From Flavobacterium limicola (GTDB taxonomy: Bacteria > Bacteroidota > Bacteroidia > Flavobacteriales > Flavobacteriaceae): a stretch of 64,000 nt of DNA. Below are positions 8,049 through 16,313 of the stretch, one piece after another. Position 1 is the stretch's first letter; each line of letters starts with the position of its first letter. The notes beneath the pieces were generated by a model. The model worked only from the letters and a program-made list of their open reading frames with translations. It was not told the origin of the DNA and did no database searches. Location of the stretch: NCBI RefSeq assembly GCF_003634755.1, contig NZ_RBXA01000001.1:62001-126000 (forward strand), read 5' to 3'. A program made the position numbers and the translations under genes.

Positions 8049-10539
8049 AAAAATTAAACCCGAACGATCCTTTTACAGTAAAACGATTCGTGTCCGGCGT
8101 ATTGAGATAATTGGCTCGCCATGCGAAATCGATGCGGAATACTTTGAAGATATTCCCAATTCCAGCGCTGTATTCCCAATAGCCTTTTTCAGGTGCATTG
8201 TATATTAAACCAGAAGCATTAATCGCTCTATTTTCATCAGAAATGGTTCCATAAACCCCTTTTACTGAGACAATTTCTCTCCAATTGAGTTTGCGCATGA
8301 ACGGTATTCTGGAAAAAATTCGGCCATTGAAATTGTGATTCCACTGCAAAGTAGCATATTGGTCTGACACAAACTCATAAAAATTAAGGTTGCTAAACGT
8401 GTTTTCTATAGTAAAATAGGTTTGATTTCCTGGAATAACGCTCAGTAATCCTAACGGCACTTTCCCGAAGGTTTTCCCCACTTCCATAATAATATTTGTT
8501 CTTCCTAAAGGCCCGATAATTATAGGTTGTTTATAATACAATTGTACTTTATCATATTTAAAATCACTATCCAAAAGCCCTTTGAATCCATGACTGTAAT
8601 TAATAAAGAAACGACTGAACGGACTGTCAACATTGCTTCTTTCAACTCCAAAACCTATCGTTTTTCTCTTTGGCGAATACTCAATCTGAAAGTTCGCTTC
8701 GGATTGTTTGACATCACTTTTAGTAATAGAGTTTGCTATATCCGTATAATAATCTAAACTAAAAGTTGGCGATGCGGACTCCAGCGTACGGTACGAAATA
8801 CCAGCTTGGAAAATCAAATTTTTAACAGGCTCCATTTCTATCGCCATATTGGTCAAATTGATATTAGTCAATTTCCCGTTGCTACCGGACGAAAATACGG
8901 AGGACGAAGCAAAACTTCTGCCCAAAACATCGTTCGTAGTGGTTAAACTGGCGCCTATTTGTTCAATGTCGCGCCTATTTCCTCCGGACAAAATAATGCG
9001 GTTTTTTTTATCGACCATCCATTTTCCTGAAAATCCATATTTAAATTTATCGTCATTAAACCCATACGCTGTGTAGGCTTGAATACGCCAAGGATCATTA
9101 GGTCCAAAATAGGTTCTTCCTCCCACTCGCAATCGCACTCCTTCGACTTCATTGTATCCAAATGTGGAAAAAACAGGTCCGTAATCGAAGTTTTTAAATT
9201 CTACATAACCGCTTCCTAGTATGGAAACTAAGCTGTACAATTGTTTAAATTTATTTACAGTTTGCAATGTATCCAGCATTTTATAAACGCCTAATTCATC
9301 CTTGCTTAGGTTTTCAAAACGGTTTTCATTCCAGTACTCATTGGATTTATTGTAGACTTCATCATCCATATAATTGACTTCATCTTTATAAAAAGCATCC
9401 GGCAATTCTTTATTGAATTGATGGTTTCTATAAAAACTAGTTCGTTTTCCATAAACGCCTTTGGAATTTTCTTTTTTGTTCAAAGCAAAATCGGACATTA
9501 AATAATCCTTAGTCAATAAGAAAACAGAGTCACTGACCACTTCAAATTCCTGCTCTAAGTAAATATCTTTTACCCAGTTGATATTGGCGCTTTTGGTAAC
9601 AGCCATATTAATTTTCTTGATGGCAAATGTCGAATCATTCACCCAGAAATCCCCTTTGAAAGTCAATTCGTTTTTACGTCTTGGATAAAAAACAATATTA
9701 TAACACCATTTATTGTCAATATACGCACTGTCTTTCAAGACATAATTATAAACATCAATTCCTGTTTTAGACAATGGACTGGTAAAACTTTTGTCAAAAA
9801 AAGTCAAGTAATTATTGTAAATATTATAATCTGAATACAAGTCTTTTACAAAAGATAAAATTTGTTGATTCCCATTGAAACCAGATGTTTTATTGGCTTT
9901 TATTTTCTCTTTTACTTTCTTTAATTTGTTGTCTCCATAAACATCATTGAGAGATTCATTTATAAAAATAGGCAAATAGGTTTTCCCGGTTACTCTGGAA
10001 GTATCCATTTGATCGAATATAAATTCCATGCCTTTGAAAAGCTTACTTTTCATAAAAGCACTATCAATAGAGTTCATGTCAAATTCTATTTTTTCATACT
10101 TTTCCATCTGGTATTGATCAAACTGATACAACCCATTTTTACGCTTTCTTTCCCAAATTTTTCTTAGGATGTCTAGTGCCGGATTGTTCTTTTTGGAAGT
10201 TTTTCCGGCAAAAACCACTACTTCATTTAAACTTTCGGCTTCATTCAGCTGGATTTTGAAATTATAATTTACCGGTTTATCCAAGATAATTTCTTTCTCA
10301 GAAAAACCTACCGAAGAGATAACTAAAGTAGTATGCGTTTTTTGAGATTCTAGGTAAAACTTACCGTCTTCATTAGTCACAATTCCTTCGCTGGAACCTT
10401 TGAAAACCACATTTGCAAATGGAATGGGTTGATTTTGTTTATCAACCACGACCCCACTCACTTTTGTTTGCGCAAAAACAGTACTTGCTGAGACCAATAA
10501 CAAAAGCACAAAAAACAAGAGATTCTTTTTCATAATCAT
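8047..10539 (-). CDS. DUF5686 and carboxypeptidase-like regulatory domain protein
   Basis: An 830-residue outer membrane-associated protein found in Bacteroidota; function unknown. It has a signal peptide (ending STVFAQ), a CarboxypepD_reg-like beta-sandwich at about 27-112 (VVDKQNQPIPFANVVF, VTNEDGKFYLE), then a long DUF5686 region rich in aromatic and Asn/Asp beta-strand segments. It ends in a barrel-like C-terminus with a terminal Phe (GSFGFNF), suggesting outer membrane insertion. Translation may start at 10539 or two codons later at 10533 (MKKNLLFF), which looks more like a normal signal peptide start. It stands alone after the pdhB terminator. Confidence 0.85.
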   Translation of the reverse strand: MIMKKNLLFFVLLLLVSASTVFAQTKVSGVVVDKQNQPIPFANVVFKGSSEGIVTNEDGKFYLESQKTHTTLVISSVGFSEKEIILDKPVNYNFKIQLNEAESLNEVVVFAGKTSKKNNPALDILRKIWERKRKNGLYQFDQYQMEKYEKIEFDMNSIDSAFMKSKLFKGMEFIFDQMDTSRVTGKTYLPIFINESLNDVYGDNKLKKVKEKIKANKTSGFNGNQQILSFVKDLYSDYNIYNNYLTFFDKSFTSPLSKTGIDVYNYVLKDSAYIDNKWCYNIVFYPRRKNELTFKGDFWVNDSTFAIKKINMAVTKSANINWVKDIYLEQEFEVVSDSVFLLTKDYLMSDFALNKKENSKGVYGKRTSFYRNHQFNKELPDAFYKDEVNYMDDEVYNKSNEYWNENRFENLSKDELGVYKMLDTLQTVNKFKQLYSLVSILGSGYVEFKNFDYGPVFSTFGYNEVEGVRLRVGGRTYFGPNDPWRIQAYTAYGFNDDKFKYGFSGKWMVDKKNRIILSGGNRRDIEQIGASLTTTNDVLGRSFASSSVFSSGSNGKLTNINLTNMAIEMEPVKNLIFQAGISYRTLESASPTFSLDYYTDIANSITKSDVKQSEANFQIEYSPKRKTIGFGVERSNVDSPFSRFFINYSHGFKGLLDSDFKYDKVQLYYKQPIIIGPLGRTNIIMEVGKTFGKVPLGLLSVIPGNQTYFTIENTFSNLNFYEFVSDQYATLQWNHNFNGRIFSRIPFMRKLNWREIVSVKGVYGTISDENRAINASGLIYNAPEKGYWEYSAGIGNIFKVFRIDFAWRANYLNTPDTNRFTVKGSFGFNF

Positions 10540-10541
10540 TC

Positions 10542-10579
10542 AAAAAAAAACTTCATCAAATTAAATAATTGATGAAGTT
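10542..10579 (-). terminator. pdhB terminator
   Basis: An 11-base stem (AACTTCATCAA / TTGATGAAGTT) with a 9-base loop. On the minus strand it is followed by a run of T residues, a canonical intrinsic terminator about 80 bases after the pdhB stop. Confidence 0.85.
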
Positions 10580-10657
10580 ATTAAGTTTAGACTTTTAGAT
10601 TACTAGAAATTTTAGATTAAGATTTTACAATCAAAAAAATATAATAATCTAAGTGAT

Positions 10658-11638
10658 CTATTTTTTATACAGTACTTTTTTAACCGCTTTTACTACATCA
10701 CCAGCATTTGGCAACCATTCTTTCAATAAAACTGGAGAGTAAGGTGCTGGAGTATCCGCCGTTGTGATACGTTGAATAGGTGCATCCAAGAAATCAAAAG
10801 CGCGTTCTTGAACAATATAGGTAATTTCAGAAGCGACACTTGCAAAAGGCCAAGCTTCCTCAAGAACTACTAATCTGTTTGTTTTTTTAACCGATGTTAA
10901 AATCGTCTCATAATCCATAGGACGTACCGTTCTCAAATCGATAATTTCACAAGAAATTCCTTCTTTGGCTAATTCGTCAGCAGCAATATGTGCTTCTTTG
11001 ATAATTTTACCGAAAGAAACAATCGTTACATCCGTACCTTCACGCTTGATATCCGCAACTCCTAACGGAATTACATATTCACCATCTGGAACTTCTCCTT
11101 TATCGCCATACATTTGTTCTGATTCCATGAAAATCACAGGATCGTTATCACGAATAGCCGCTTTCAACAAACCTTTAGCATCATAAACCGTAGATGGAAC
11201 TACTACTTTAAGACCTGGAGTATTCGCAAACCAGTTTTCTAATGCTTGTGAGTGTGTCGCTCCTAATTGTCCTGCCGAAGCTGTTGGACCACGAAAAACG
11301 ATTGGTACATTAAATTGTCCTCCGGTCATCTGACGCATTTTGGCAGCATTGTTTATGATTTGGTCAATCCCAACTAAACAGAAATTGAACGTCATATATT
11401 CCACAATCGGTCTACATCCATTCATTGCCGATCCTACTGCAATACCAGTAAAACCAAGCTCAGCGATAGGAGTATCAATGACTCTTTTCTCGCCAAATTC
11501 AGCAAGCATTCCTTTAGATGCTTTATAGGCACCGTTATATTCTGCAACTTCTTCACCCATTAAGTATATTGACTCATCGTGACGCATTTCTTCACTCATC
11601 GCTTCGCAAATGGCCTCTCTAAATTGTATCGTTCTCAT
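10658..11638 (-). CDS. pdhB: pyruvate dehydrogenase E1 component, beta subunit
   Basis: A 326-residue transketolase-type subunit that, with the E1 alpha subunit, decarboxylates pyruvate (or a branched-chain 2-oxoacid) using thiamine diphosphate. Family blocks are visible: the ThDP-helper segment MGEEVAEYNGAYKAS (27-41), DTPIAELGFTGIAVGSAM, and the Transket_C half with IDLRTVRPMD and VVLEEAWP. The last motif and the EYNGAYK form favour pyruvate dehydrogenase over branched-chain enzymes. The alpha subunit and E2 are not in this window, so the complex genes are split. A TATTTTTG promoter box lies at 11670-11677 on the minus strand. Confidence 0.93.
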   Translation of the reverse strand: MRTIQFREAICEAMSEEMRHDESIYLMGEEVAEYNGAYKASKGMLAEFGEKRVIDTPIAELGFTGIAVGSAMNGCRPIVEYMTFNFCLVGIDQIINNAAKMRQMTGGQFNVPIVFRGPTASAGQLGATHSQALENWFANTPGLKVVVPSTVYDAKGLLKAAIRDNDPVIFMESEQMYGDKGEVPDGEYVIPLGVADIKREGTDVTIVSFGKIIKEAHIAADELAKEGISCEIIDLRTVRPMDYETILTSVKKTNRLVVLEEAWPFASVASEITYIVQERAFDFLDAPIQRITTADTPAPYSPVLLKEWLPNAGDVVKAVKKVLYKK

Positions 11639-11669
11639 ATTATATGTTGTATGTCTAATTTTCGAAAAG

Positions 11670-11677
11670 CAAAAATA
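11670..11677 (-). promoter_or_regulatory. pdhB promoter -7 box
   Basis: TATTTTTG on the minus strand, matching TAnnTTTG, 31 bases upstream of the pdhB ATG. No convincing TTG box was seen at the expected distance, so the assignment rests on the -7 element alone. Confidence 0.5.
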
Positions 11678-11744
11678 AATATTTTAAATCACTTAAAAGC
11701 ATAAATTACCCTAAATTAATATAAGATTCACTACTATAATTTTC

Positions 11745-11826
11745 AGGAGCTGTTTCCGGCTATCCGCTGTATCTTCCTGTGGCTAAAGGAGCCACAAGAA
11801 GGATGCCGCTGCTATCCGGGCTACGA
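11745..11826 (-). repeat. dispersed structured element, copy B
   Basis: On the minus strand it reads TAGCCCGGATAG, CGGCATCCTT, a hairpin with arms CTTCTTGTGGCT and AGCCACAGGAAG, then GATACAG and GGAAACAGCTCCT. The blocks outside the hairpin align with copy A at 7964-8048, while the hairpin is unrelated in sequence yet still fully pairs with one G-U. CCGG/CCGG replaces CCAG/CTGG of copy A, a compensatory change. It lies upstream of both divergent promoters (pdhB and etfB), so neither gene need transcribe it. Confidence 0.7.
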
Positions 11827-11851
11827 AATCGAAATAGTATTAAAAAAATAT

Positions 11852-11863
11852 TATGCATGCATA
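11852..11863. promoter_or_regulatory. palindromic site upstream of etfB
   Basis: TATGCATGCATA is a perfect 12-base palindrome 23 bases before the etfB -7 box, covering the place where a -33 element or an operator would sit. No regulator is implied by the sequence. Confidence 0.3.
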
Positions 11864-11886
11864 GTATATTATTCGAATTAATATTT

Positions 11887-11894
11887 TAAATTTG
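11887..11894 (+). promoter_or_regulatory. etfB promoter -7 box
   Basis: TAAATTTG matches TAnnTTTG and lies 33 bases upstream of the etfB ATG. The -33 region is not a clear TTTG match. Confidence 0.55.
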
Positions 11895-11927
11895 TAAAAG
11901 AAATTAAGAATAATTAAATATATACTT

Positions 11928-12674
11928 ATGAAAATATTAGTTTGCATCAGTCACGTTCCTGATACTACTTCAAAAATTAACTTTGTCAACGGTGATTCTG
12001 AATTTGACACCAATGGAGTACAGTATGTAATCAATCCAAATGATGAATTTGGTTTAACACGTGCTATTTGGTTTCAAGAACAACAAGGCGCAACGGTTAC
12101 TGTTGTAAATGTTGGAGGACCAGAAACCGAACCAACTTTAAGAAAAGCATTAGCAATAGGCGCGAACGAAGCTATTCGTGTGAACGCAACTCCTACTGAT
12201 GGATTTTTCGTTGCCAAACAACTTGCTGAAGTAATTAAAAACGGAGGTTACGATGTAATCATTGCCGGAAAAGAATCTTTAGACTATAATGGCGGAATGG
12301 TTCCTGGAATGATCGCTGGAATTTTAGGATACAACTTCCTAAACTCTTGCACTAACCTTACTGTTGACGGAACAAACGTAAAAGCTGTTCGTGAAATTGA
12401 CGGAGGAAAAGAAACTGTTGCTACTACTTTACCATTAATCATTGGTGGACAAAAAGGATTAGTGGAAGAAAAAGATTTGCGTATTCCTAACATGAGAGGA
12501 ATTATGACTGCAAGAACGAAAGCATTGACAATTCTGGAGCCAGTTGACGCTACTGTAAATACAAAAGCAGTAAAATTTGAAAAACCAGCTCCTAAATCAG
12601 CCGTGAAATTAATTGCTGCTGACAATTTAGATGAATTAATCAATTTATTACACAACGAAGCGAAAGTAATTTAG
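11928..12674 (+). CDS. etfB: electron transfer flavoprotein, beta subunit
   Basis: A 248-residue subunit that, with EtfA, forms the FAD-containing heterodimer carrying electrons from acyl-CoA dehydrogenases to the respiratory chain. Characteristic segments include the N-terminus MKILVCISHVPDT, INPNDEFGLTRAI near 37-49, and GKESLDYNGGMVPG near 107-120. The alpha subunit follows after a repeat-containing gap of about 100 bases, so the two are cotranscribed. Beta-oxidation or amino acid catabolism is the likely source of electrons; no dehydrogenase lies in the window. Confidence 0.95.
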   Translation: MKILVCISHVPDTTSKINFVNGDSEFDTNGVQYVINPNDEFGLTRAIWFQEQQGATVTVVNVGGPETEPTLRKALAIGANEAIRVNATPTDGFFVAKQLAEVIKNGGYDVIIAGKESLDYNGGMVPGMIAGILGYNFLNSCTNLTVDGTNVKAVREIDGGKETVATTLPLIIGGQKGLVEEKDLRIPNMRGIMTARTKALTILEPVDATVNTKAVKFEKPAPKSAVKLIAADNLDELINLLHNEAKVI

Positions 12675-12776
12675 TAATCAGTTTTCAGTCTCAGTTTTCA
12701 GTTCCAAAACTTTAAACCTGACCCGAGAGCTTTGCTCGAACAGGCGAAGCAAACTTTAAACTTTAAACAAAAAATC
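12675..12776 (+). repeat. AT-rich spacer repeat inside the etf operon
   Basis: The gap contains CAGTTTTCAGT-type repeats, then CAAAACTTTAAACCTGA and later AAACTTTAAACTTTAAAC. The block CAAAACTTTAAA...ACCTG recurs between fbaA and accD at 23340-23392. Both copies sit between cotranscribed genes, suggesting a dispersed spacer repeat. Confidence 0.55.
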
Positions 12777-13745
12777 ATGTCAATATTAATATACGCGGAA
12801 TACGCCGAAGGAAAATTTAAAAAAGTAGCATTCGAATTGGCTTCTTACGCAAAAAAAGTAGCAGAATCTTTAGGAACAACTGTAACGGCAGTGACTGTAA
12901 ACGCAGGAGATGTTTCTGAATTATCGAAATATGGAGTAGACAAAGTTTTAAAAGTAAACAACGATCAATTATCAGGATTTACCGCAAAAGCATACGCTGA
13001 TGTCATCAAACAAGCGGCTCAAAAAGAAAACGTAAAATTAGTTTTACTTTCATCTACTACAGATAGTATTTACCTTTCCTCACTTGTTGCGGTAGCTTTA
13101 GAAGCTGGTTATGCATCAAATGTGGTTGGATTACCGGTTTCAACGTCACCTTTTCAAGTAAAAAGAAATGCTTTTTCAAACAAAGCGTTCAATATTACTG
13201 AAATCGCAACAGACGTAAAAGTGCTGGGACTTGCAAAAAACTCGTATGGGATTTTTGAAACACCTTCAACATTAACTGAAGAAGATTTTAACCCAACTAT
13301 TGGAGACAATGATTTTGGTGTAAAAGTAGAATCAGTTGAAAAAGTTTCTGGAAAAGTTTCCATAGCTGACGCTGATATTGTAGTATCGGCTGGTCGTGGA
13401 TTGAAAGGTCCTGAAAACTGGGGAATGGTAGAAGAATTGGCAACCGTTCTTGGAGCTGCAACTGCTTGTTCAAAACCAGTTTCTGATTTAGGATGGAGAC
13501 CTCACGGAGAGCACGTAGGACAAACTGGAAAACCGGTTGCTACAAACCTTTATATTGCGATTGGAATTTCTGGAGCAATACAACACATTGCGGGAATCAA
13601 CTCTTCTAAAGTAAAAGTTGTAATCAATAGTGATCCCGAAGCACCATTTTTCAAAGTCGCTGACTACGGAATTGTAGGCGATGCATTTGAAATTGTTCCA
13701 CAATTGATTGAGAAATTTAAAGCTTTCAAAGCTCAGAATTCATAA
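12777..13745 (+). CDS. etfA: electron transfer flavoprotein, alpha subunit
   Basis: A 322-residue partner of EtfB that holds the FAD. The C-terminal FAD domain is clear: SAGRGLKGPENW near 205-216, the segment RPHGEHVGQTGK, and the family signature LYIAIGISGAIQH. I chose the ATG at 12777 (MSILIYAEYAEG), which aligns with the family N-terminus. A longer frame from 12732 exists, but its first 15 residues are translated from the intergenic repeat and do not resemble EtfA. It ends before the terminator at 13767-13816. Confidence 0.95.
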   Translation: MSILIYAEYAEGKFKKVAFELASYAKKVAESLGTTVTAVTVNAGDVSELSKYGVDKVLKVNNDQLSGFTAKAYADVIKQAAQKENVKLVLLSSTTDSIYLSSLVAVALEAGYASNVVGLPVSTSPFQVKRNAFSNKAFNITEIATDVKVLGLAKNSYGIFETPSTLTEEDFNPTIGDNDFGVKVESVEKVSGKVSIADADIVVSAGRGLKGPENWGMVEELATVLGAATACSKPVSDLGWRPHGEHVGQTGKPVATNLYIAIGISGAIQHIAGINSSKVKVVINSDPEAPFFKVADYGIVGDAFEIVPQLIEKFKAFKAQNS

Positions 13746-13766
13746 ATTATAGCATACCATTAATTT

Positions 13767-13822
13767 AAATGCTACTTAAAAACAAGATTTTGTATCTTTG
13801 CTTTTAAGTAGCATTTCTTTTT
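13767..13822 (+). terminator. etf operon terminator enclosing a promoter box
   Basis: Perfect 15-base arms (AAATGCTACTTAAAA / TTTTAAGTAGCATTT) enclose a 20-base loop and are followed by a T run. The loop holds TATCTTTG at 13793-13800, the best promoter box for the next gene. Confidence 0.8.
13793..13800 (+). promoter_or_regulatory. candidate promoter -7 box inside the terminator loop
   Basis: TATCTTTG matches TAnnTTTG. A start about 6-7 bases downstream would put the right terminator arm at the 5' end of the nuclease-family mRNA. The -33 element is not evident. Confidence 0.4.
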
Positions 13823-13883
13823 TGAAGTTGCTGCTTAATTTTTTATCAAAAAAAGTACATCGTACTTTCCCATAACAACAATT

Positions 13884-14513
13884 ATGAGCTTAGTTAAATT
13901 ATCCATAAAAGGAATTTCATACAGTCAAACTCAAAACGGAGCATACGCTTTGATCTTGAATGAGGTTGACGGCGAAAGAAAATTGCCTATCGTAATCGGT
14001 GCTTTTGAAGCCCAATCCATCGCCATTGCTTTGGAAAAAGAAATAAAACCACCACGTCCTTTAACCCATGATTTATTCAAAAATTTCGCAGAACGTTTTG
14101 ACATTGTAGTAAAACAGGTCATCATTCACAAACTGGTAGATGGCGTTTTTTATTCTAGTATCATTTGCGAAAGAGATAAAATCGAAGAAATCATTGATGC
14201 AAGAACTTCAGATGCCATTGCTTTGGCGTTGCGTTTTAACGCTCCAATTTTTACTTACAAAAACATTCTGGATAAAGCAGGAATCTATTTGAAGGCAAAT
14301 CCTTTGGAAAGCAATAATGATTCTCAGGAAATAGATGATGTCCTTTCAAATCCTGACACTTTTGGTCTTGAAGAAGAGAGCAATCAATCTGGAGAAACCT
14401 ATTCTAAACACAGTCTGCAAGAATTGAATGAACTGCTCGACCAAGCAGTTTCCCATGAAGATTATGAAAAAGCAGCTAAGATCAGAGATGAAATTTCGAA
14501 GAGAGAATCGTAA
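13884..14513 (+). CDS. bifunctional nuclease family protein (DUF151) with C-terminal UVR motif
   Basis: A 209-residue protein with the bifunctional nuclease (BFN/DUF151) domain at about 1-135, including LPIVIGAFEAQSIA (34-47) and DARTSDAIALALR near 107-119. The last about 35 residues form a UvrB/UvrC-type helical hairpin (LNELLDQAVSHEDYEKAAKIRDE). The domain is linked to nuclease activity in plants and to growth in bacteria, but its role in Bacteroidota is not settled. The BFN-UVR fusion is a usual arrangement in this phylum. It is followed by thyA after 69 bases. Confidence 0.9.
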   Translation: MSLVKLSIKGISYSQTQNGAYALILNEVDGERKLPIVIGAFEAQSIAIALEKEIKPPRPLTHDLFKNFAERFDIVVKQVIIHKLVDGVFYSSIICERDKIEEIIDARTSDAIALALRFNAPIFTYKNILDKAGIYLKANPLESNNDSQEIDDVLSNPDTFGLEEESNQSGETYSKHSLQELNELLDQAVSHEDYEKAAKIRDEISKRES

Positions 14514-14525
14514 ATCGTTAATAGG

Positions 14526-14553
14526 GTTATTTGTCAATTTGATTGCAAATAAC
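14526..14553 (+). other. short hairpin between nuclease-family gene and thyA
   Basis: GTTATTTG pairs with CAAATAAC, and the inner CAAT/ATTG can extend the stem past one bulged base. No T run follows, so it is not a normal terminator; it may affect thyA expression or mean nothing. Confidence 0.3.
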
Positions 14554-14582
14554 TAATTAAAAAATCACCGAACCAACCAAAA

Positions 14583-15407
14583 ATGAAGCAATATTTAGAT
14601 TTAGTGCAACACGTGATGGAAAACGGTTGTCAAAAAGGAGATCGGACAGGAACAGGAACAAAAAGTGTCTTTGGATACCAAATGCGTTTCGACTTGAATG
14701 ACGGTTTCCCGATGGTTACCACCAAAAAACTGCACTTAAAATCTATTATTTATGAATTGCTTTGGTTTTTAAAAGGCGATACCAATATCAAATATCTTCA
14801 AGAAAACGGAGTTAAAATTTGGGATGCTTGGGCTGATGCAAATGGTGACTTAGGACCTGTTTACGGACACCAATGGCGCAACTGGAATAGTGAAGAAATT
14901 GACCAAATCTCCGAATTAATTAAAGAGTTAAAAACCAATCCTAACAGCCGCAGAATGTTGGTTTCGGCATGGAATCCTTCGGTACTTCCTGATACTACAA
15001 AATCATTTGACGAAAATGTTAGCAACAATAAAGCCGCTTTGCCTCCTTGTCACGCCTTCTTTCAGTTTTATGTTTCTGATGGTAAGTTATCGTGTCAATT
15101 GTACCAACGTAGTGCTGATATTTTCTTAGGTGTTCCTTTTAATATTGCTTCGTACGCATTACTCACGATGATGATTGCACAGGTTTGCGACTTGCAACCC
15201 GGGGAATTCATTCACACTTTTGGCGACGCACACATTTACAACAACCATTTTGAACAACTCGAATTGCAGTTGTCACGTGAGCCAAAACCATTACCTAAAA
15301 TGATTTTGAATCCTAATATAAAAGACCTCTTCGCATTCGATTTTGACGATTTTACTCTAGAAGGATATGAACCGCATGCCTTGATAAAAGGTAGTGTCGC
15401 AGTATAA
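14583..15407 (+). CDS. thyA: thymidylate synthase
   Basis: A 274-residue ThyA-type enzyme that methylates dUMP to dTMP with methylenetetrahydrofolate, producing dihydrofolate. Visible motifs are the N-terminal [14 protein letters not shown], the catalytic Cys156 in [10 protein letters not shown], the dUMP-binding [12 protein letters not shown], and [12 protein letters not shown]. Length is near the typical 264. The dihydrofolate it makes is recycled by the FolA encoded about 0.9 kb downstream on the same strand. A strong terminator ends the gene. Confidence 0.98.
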   Translation: MKQYLDLVQHVMENGCQKGDRTGTGTKSVFGYQMRFDLNDGFPMVTTKKLHLKSIIYELLWFLKGDTNIKYLQENGVKIWDAWADANGDLGPVYGHQWRNWNSEEIDQISELIKELKTNPNSRRMLVSAWNPSVLPDTTKSFDENVSNNKAALPPCHAFFQFYVSDGKLSCQLYQRSADIFLGVPFNIASYALLTMMIAQVCDLQPGEFIHTFGDAHIYNNHFEQLELQLSREPKPLPKMILNPNIKDLFAFDFDDFTLEGYEPHALIKGSVAV

Positions 15408-15415
15408 TGCAATAA

Positions 15416-15453
15416 AAAACGGTGTTTTAGCTATACTACTAAAACACCGTTTT
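15416..15453. terminator. bidirectional terminator overlapping the CBM48 gene end
   Basis: Perfect 15-base arms (AAAACGGTGTTTTAG / CTAAAACACCGTTTT) with an 8-base loop. The right arm is also the last codons of the convergent gene, so the coding sequence and terminator share bases. Confidence 0.85.
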
Positions 15454-15727
15454 CATTTCCTGCAAACTCATTCCATTTGAAAGAATCTGCTTCCGGTTCA
15501 TTGACAAACGTACCGTCAATTACATATTTAAATTCGTAGGCTGAATCTTTTTTTACATCGAACACCCCTTTAAAAGTACCATTTTTCAATTTGCTTAAAG
15601 CACCTTCAGCAACATTCCAATTGTTGAAATCGCCAACAACAGAAGCTTGACTTGCTTCTTTTGCCACTACCGAAAAAGTAACTTTACAAACTGGTTTTGT
15701 TTTTATAAATTGCTTCTTAATTGCCAT
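15431..15727 (-). CDS. small isoamylase early-set / CBM48-type protein
   Basis: A 98-residue single-domain protein resembling the N-terminal early-set (CBM48, AMPK-glycogen-binding-like) domain. The core motif VVGDFNNWN and the later YEFKYVIDGTFVNEP match the family's carbohydrate-facing strands. There is no catalytic domain. I start at the ATG at 15727 (MAIKKQFIKT); 19 upstream residues of the longer frame look unconstrained. Its role is unknown; glycan or glycogen sensing is possible. The stop codon lies in the loop of the shared terminator. Confidence 0.8.
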   Translation of the reverse strand: MAIKKQFIKTKPVCKVTFSVVAKEASQASVVGDFNNWNVAEGALSKLKNGTFKGVFDVKKDSAYEFKYVIDGTFVNEPEADSFKWNEFAGNENGVLVV

Positions 15728-15965
15728 AACTAATTCATTTATAGATTTATAAAACAAAGTAAACGAAACATATTGGAGTTTCAATAGCCAAAGTAAAGAT
15801 TTAATGAAATACAGTAAACAATGTTAATTTTTGGCAAATTAAATAATTTAAACCTTATAAATTTTACTATTCAAAAATCAGAAAACGTTTTCTTCCAAAA
15901 TAATACAGAGTCAAAACAGTGACTTTGCAAAATAAATTTTACCTTTATAAACTAAAATAAGATTG

Positions 15966-16301
15966 ATGGAAAAAGAATTACACGAACAATATGAATATGC
16001 AAGAAGAAGAATAAAACAAAAGAAACGACTGTATTATCATTTTGTTCTTTTCGTTCTAGGAAGTTTGCTCTTATTTGTTGCCCATAATTTCCTTGATAGC
16101 ACTGTAGTTACTGATTGGTATCTTTGGATCATTACAATCTGGCTGTTCCTATTTATTCTTCATTTTATAAAAATTTTCATCACAGACCGATTTATGAATA
16201 AAGATTGGGAAAGAGAACAAATAGACCGTCTTGTCGCTTTGCAAAAAAAGAAAGTAGATCAATTGCAAACACAAGTAGCTAATGACGAACTTAAACAATA
16301 G
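15966..16301 (+). CDS. 2TM domain protein
   Basis: A 111-residue membrane protein with charged N-terminal helix (EYARRRIKQKKRLYYH), two membrane segments (about 28-46 and 56-74), then a charged C-terminal helix with coiled-coil character (REQIDRLVALQKKKVDQLQ). This matches the 2TM domain family seen in Bacteroidota, sometimes fused to LytTR or histidine kinase modules, here alone. The start is the ATG at 15966 rather than the TTG three bases earlier. It lies 12 bases before folA and is likely cotranscribed with it. Confidence 0.82.
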   Translation: MEKELHEQYEYARRRIKQKKRLYYHFVLFVLGSLLLFVAHNFLDSTVVTDWYLWIITIWLFLFILHFIKIFITDRFMNKDWEREQIDRLVALQKKKVDQLQTQVANDELKQ

Positions 16302-16313
16302 CAAATAATAATT

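Noticed and set aside
8955-9161. Small frames within the DUF5686 gene (8527-8757, 8849-9076, 8955-9161)
   Set aside because: All lie inside a well-supported long gene and show no independent features.
11639-11927. Riboswitch in the leader of pdhB or etfB
   Set aside because: The hairpin element lies upstream of both candidate promoters and occurs again in an unrelated place (7964-8048).
12732-12776. N-terminal extension of EtfA
   Set aside because: These 15 codons are translated from the intergenic repeat; EtfA similarity begins at the ATG at 12777.
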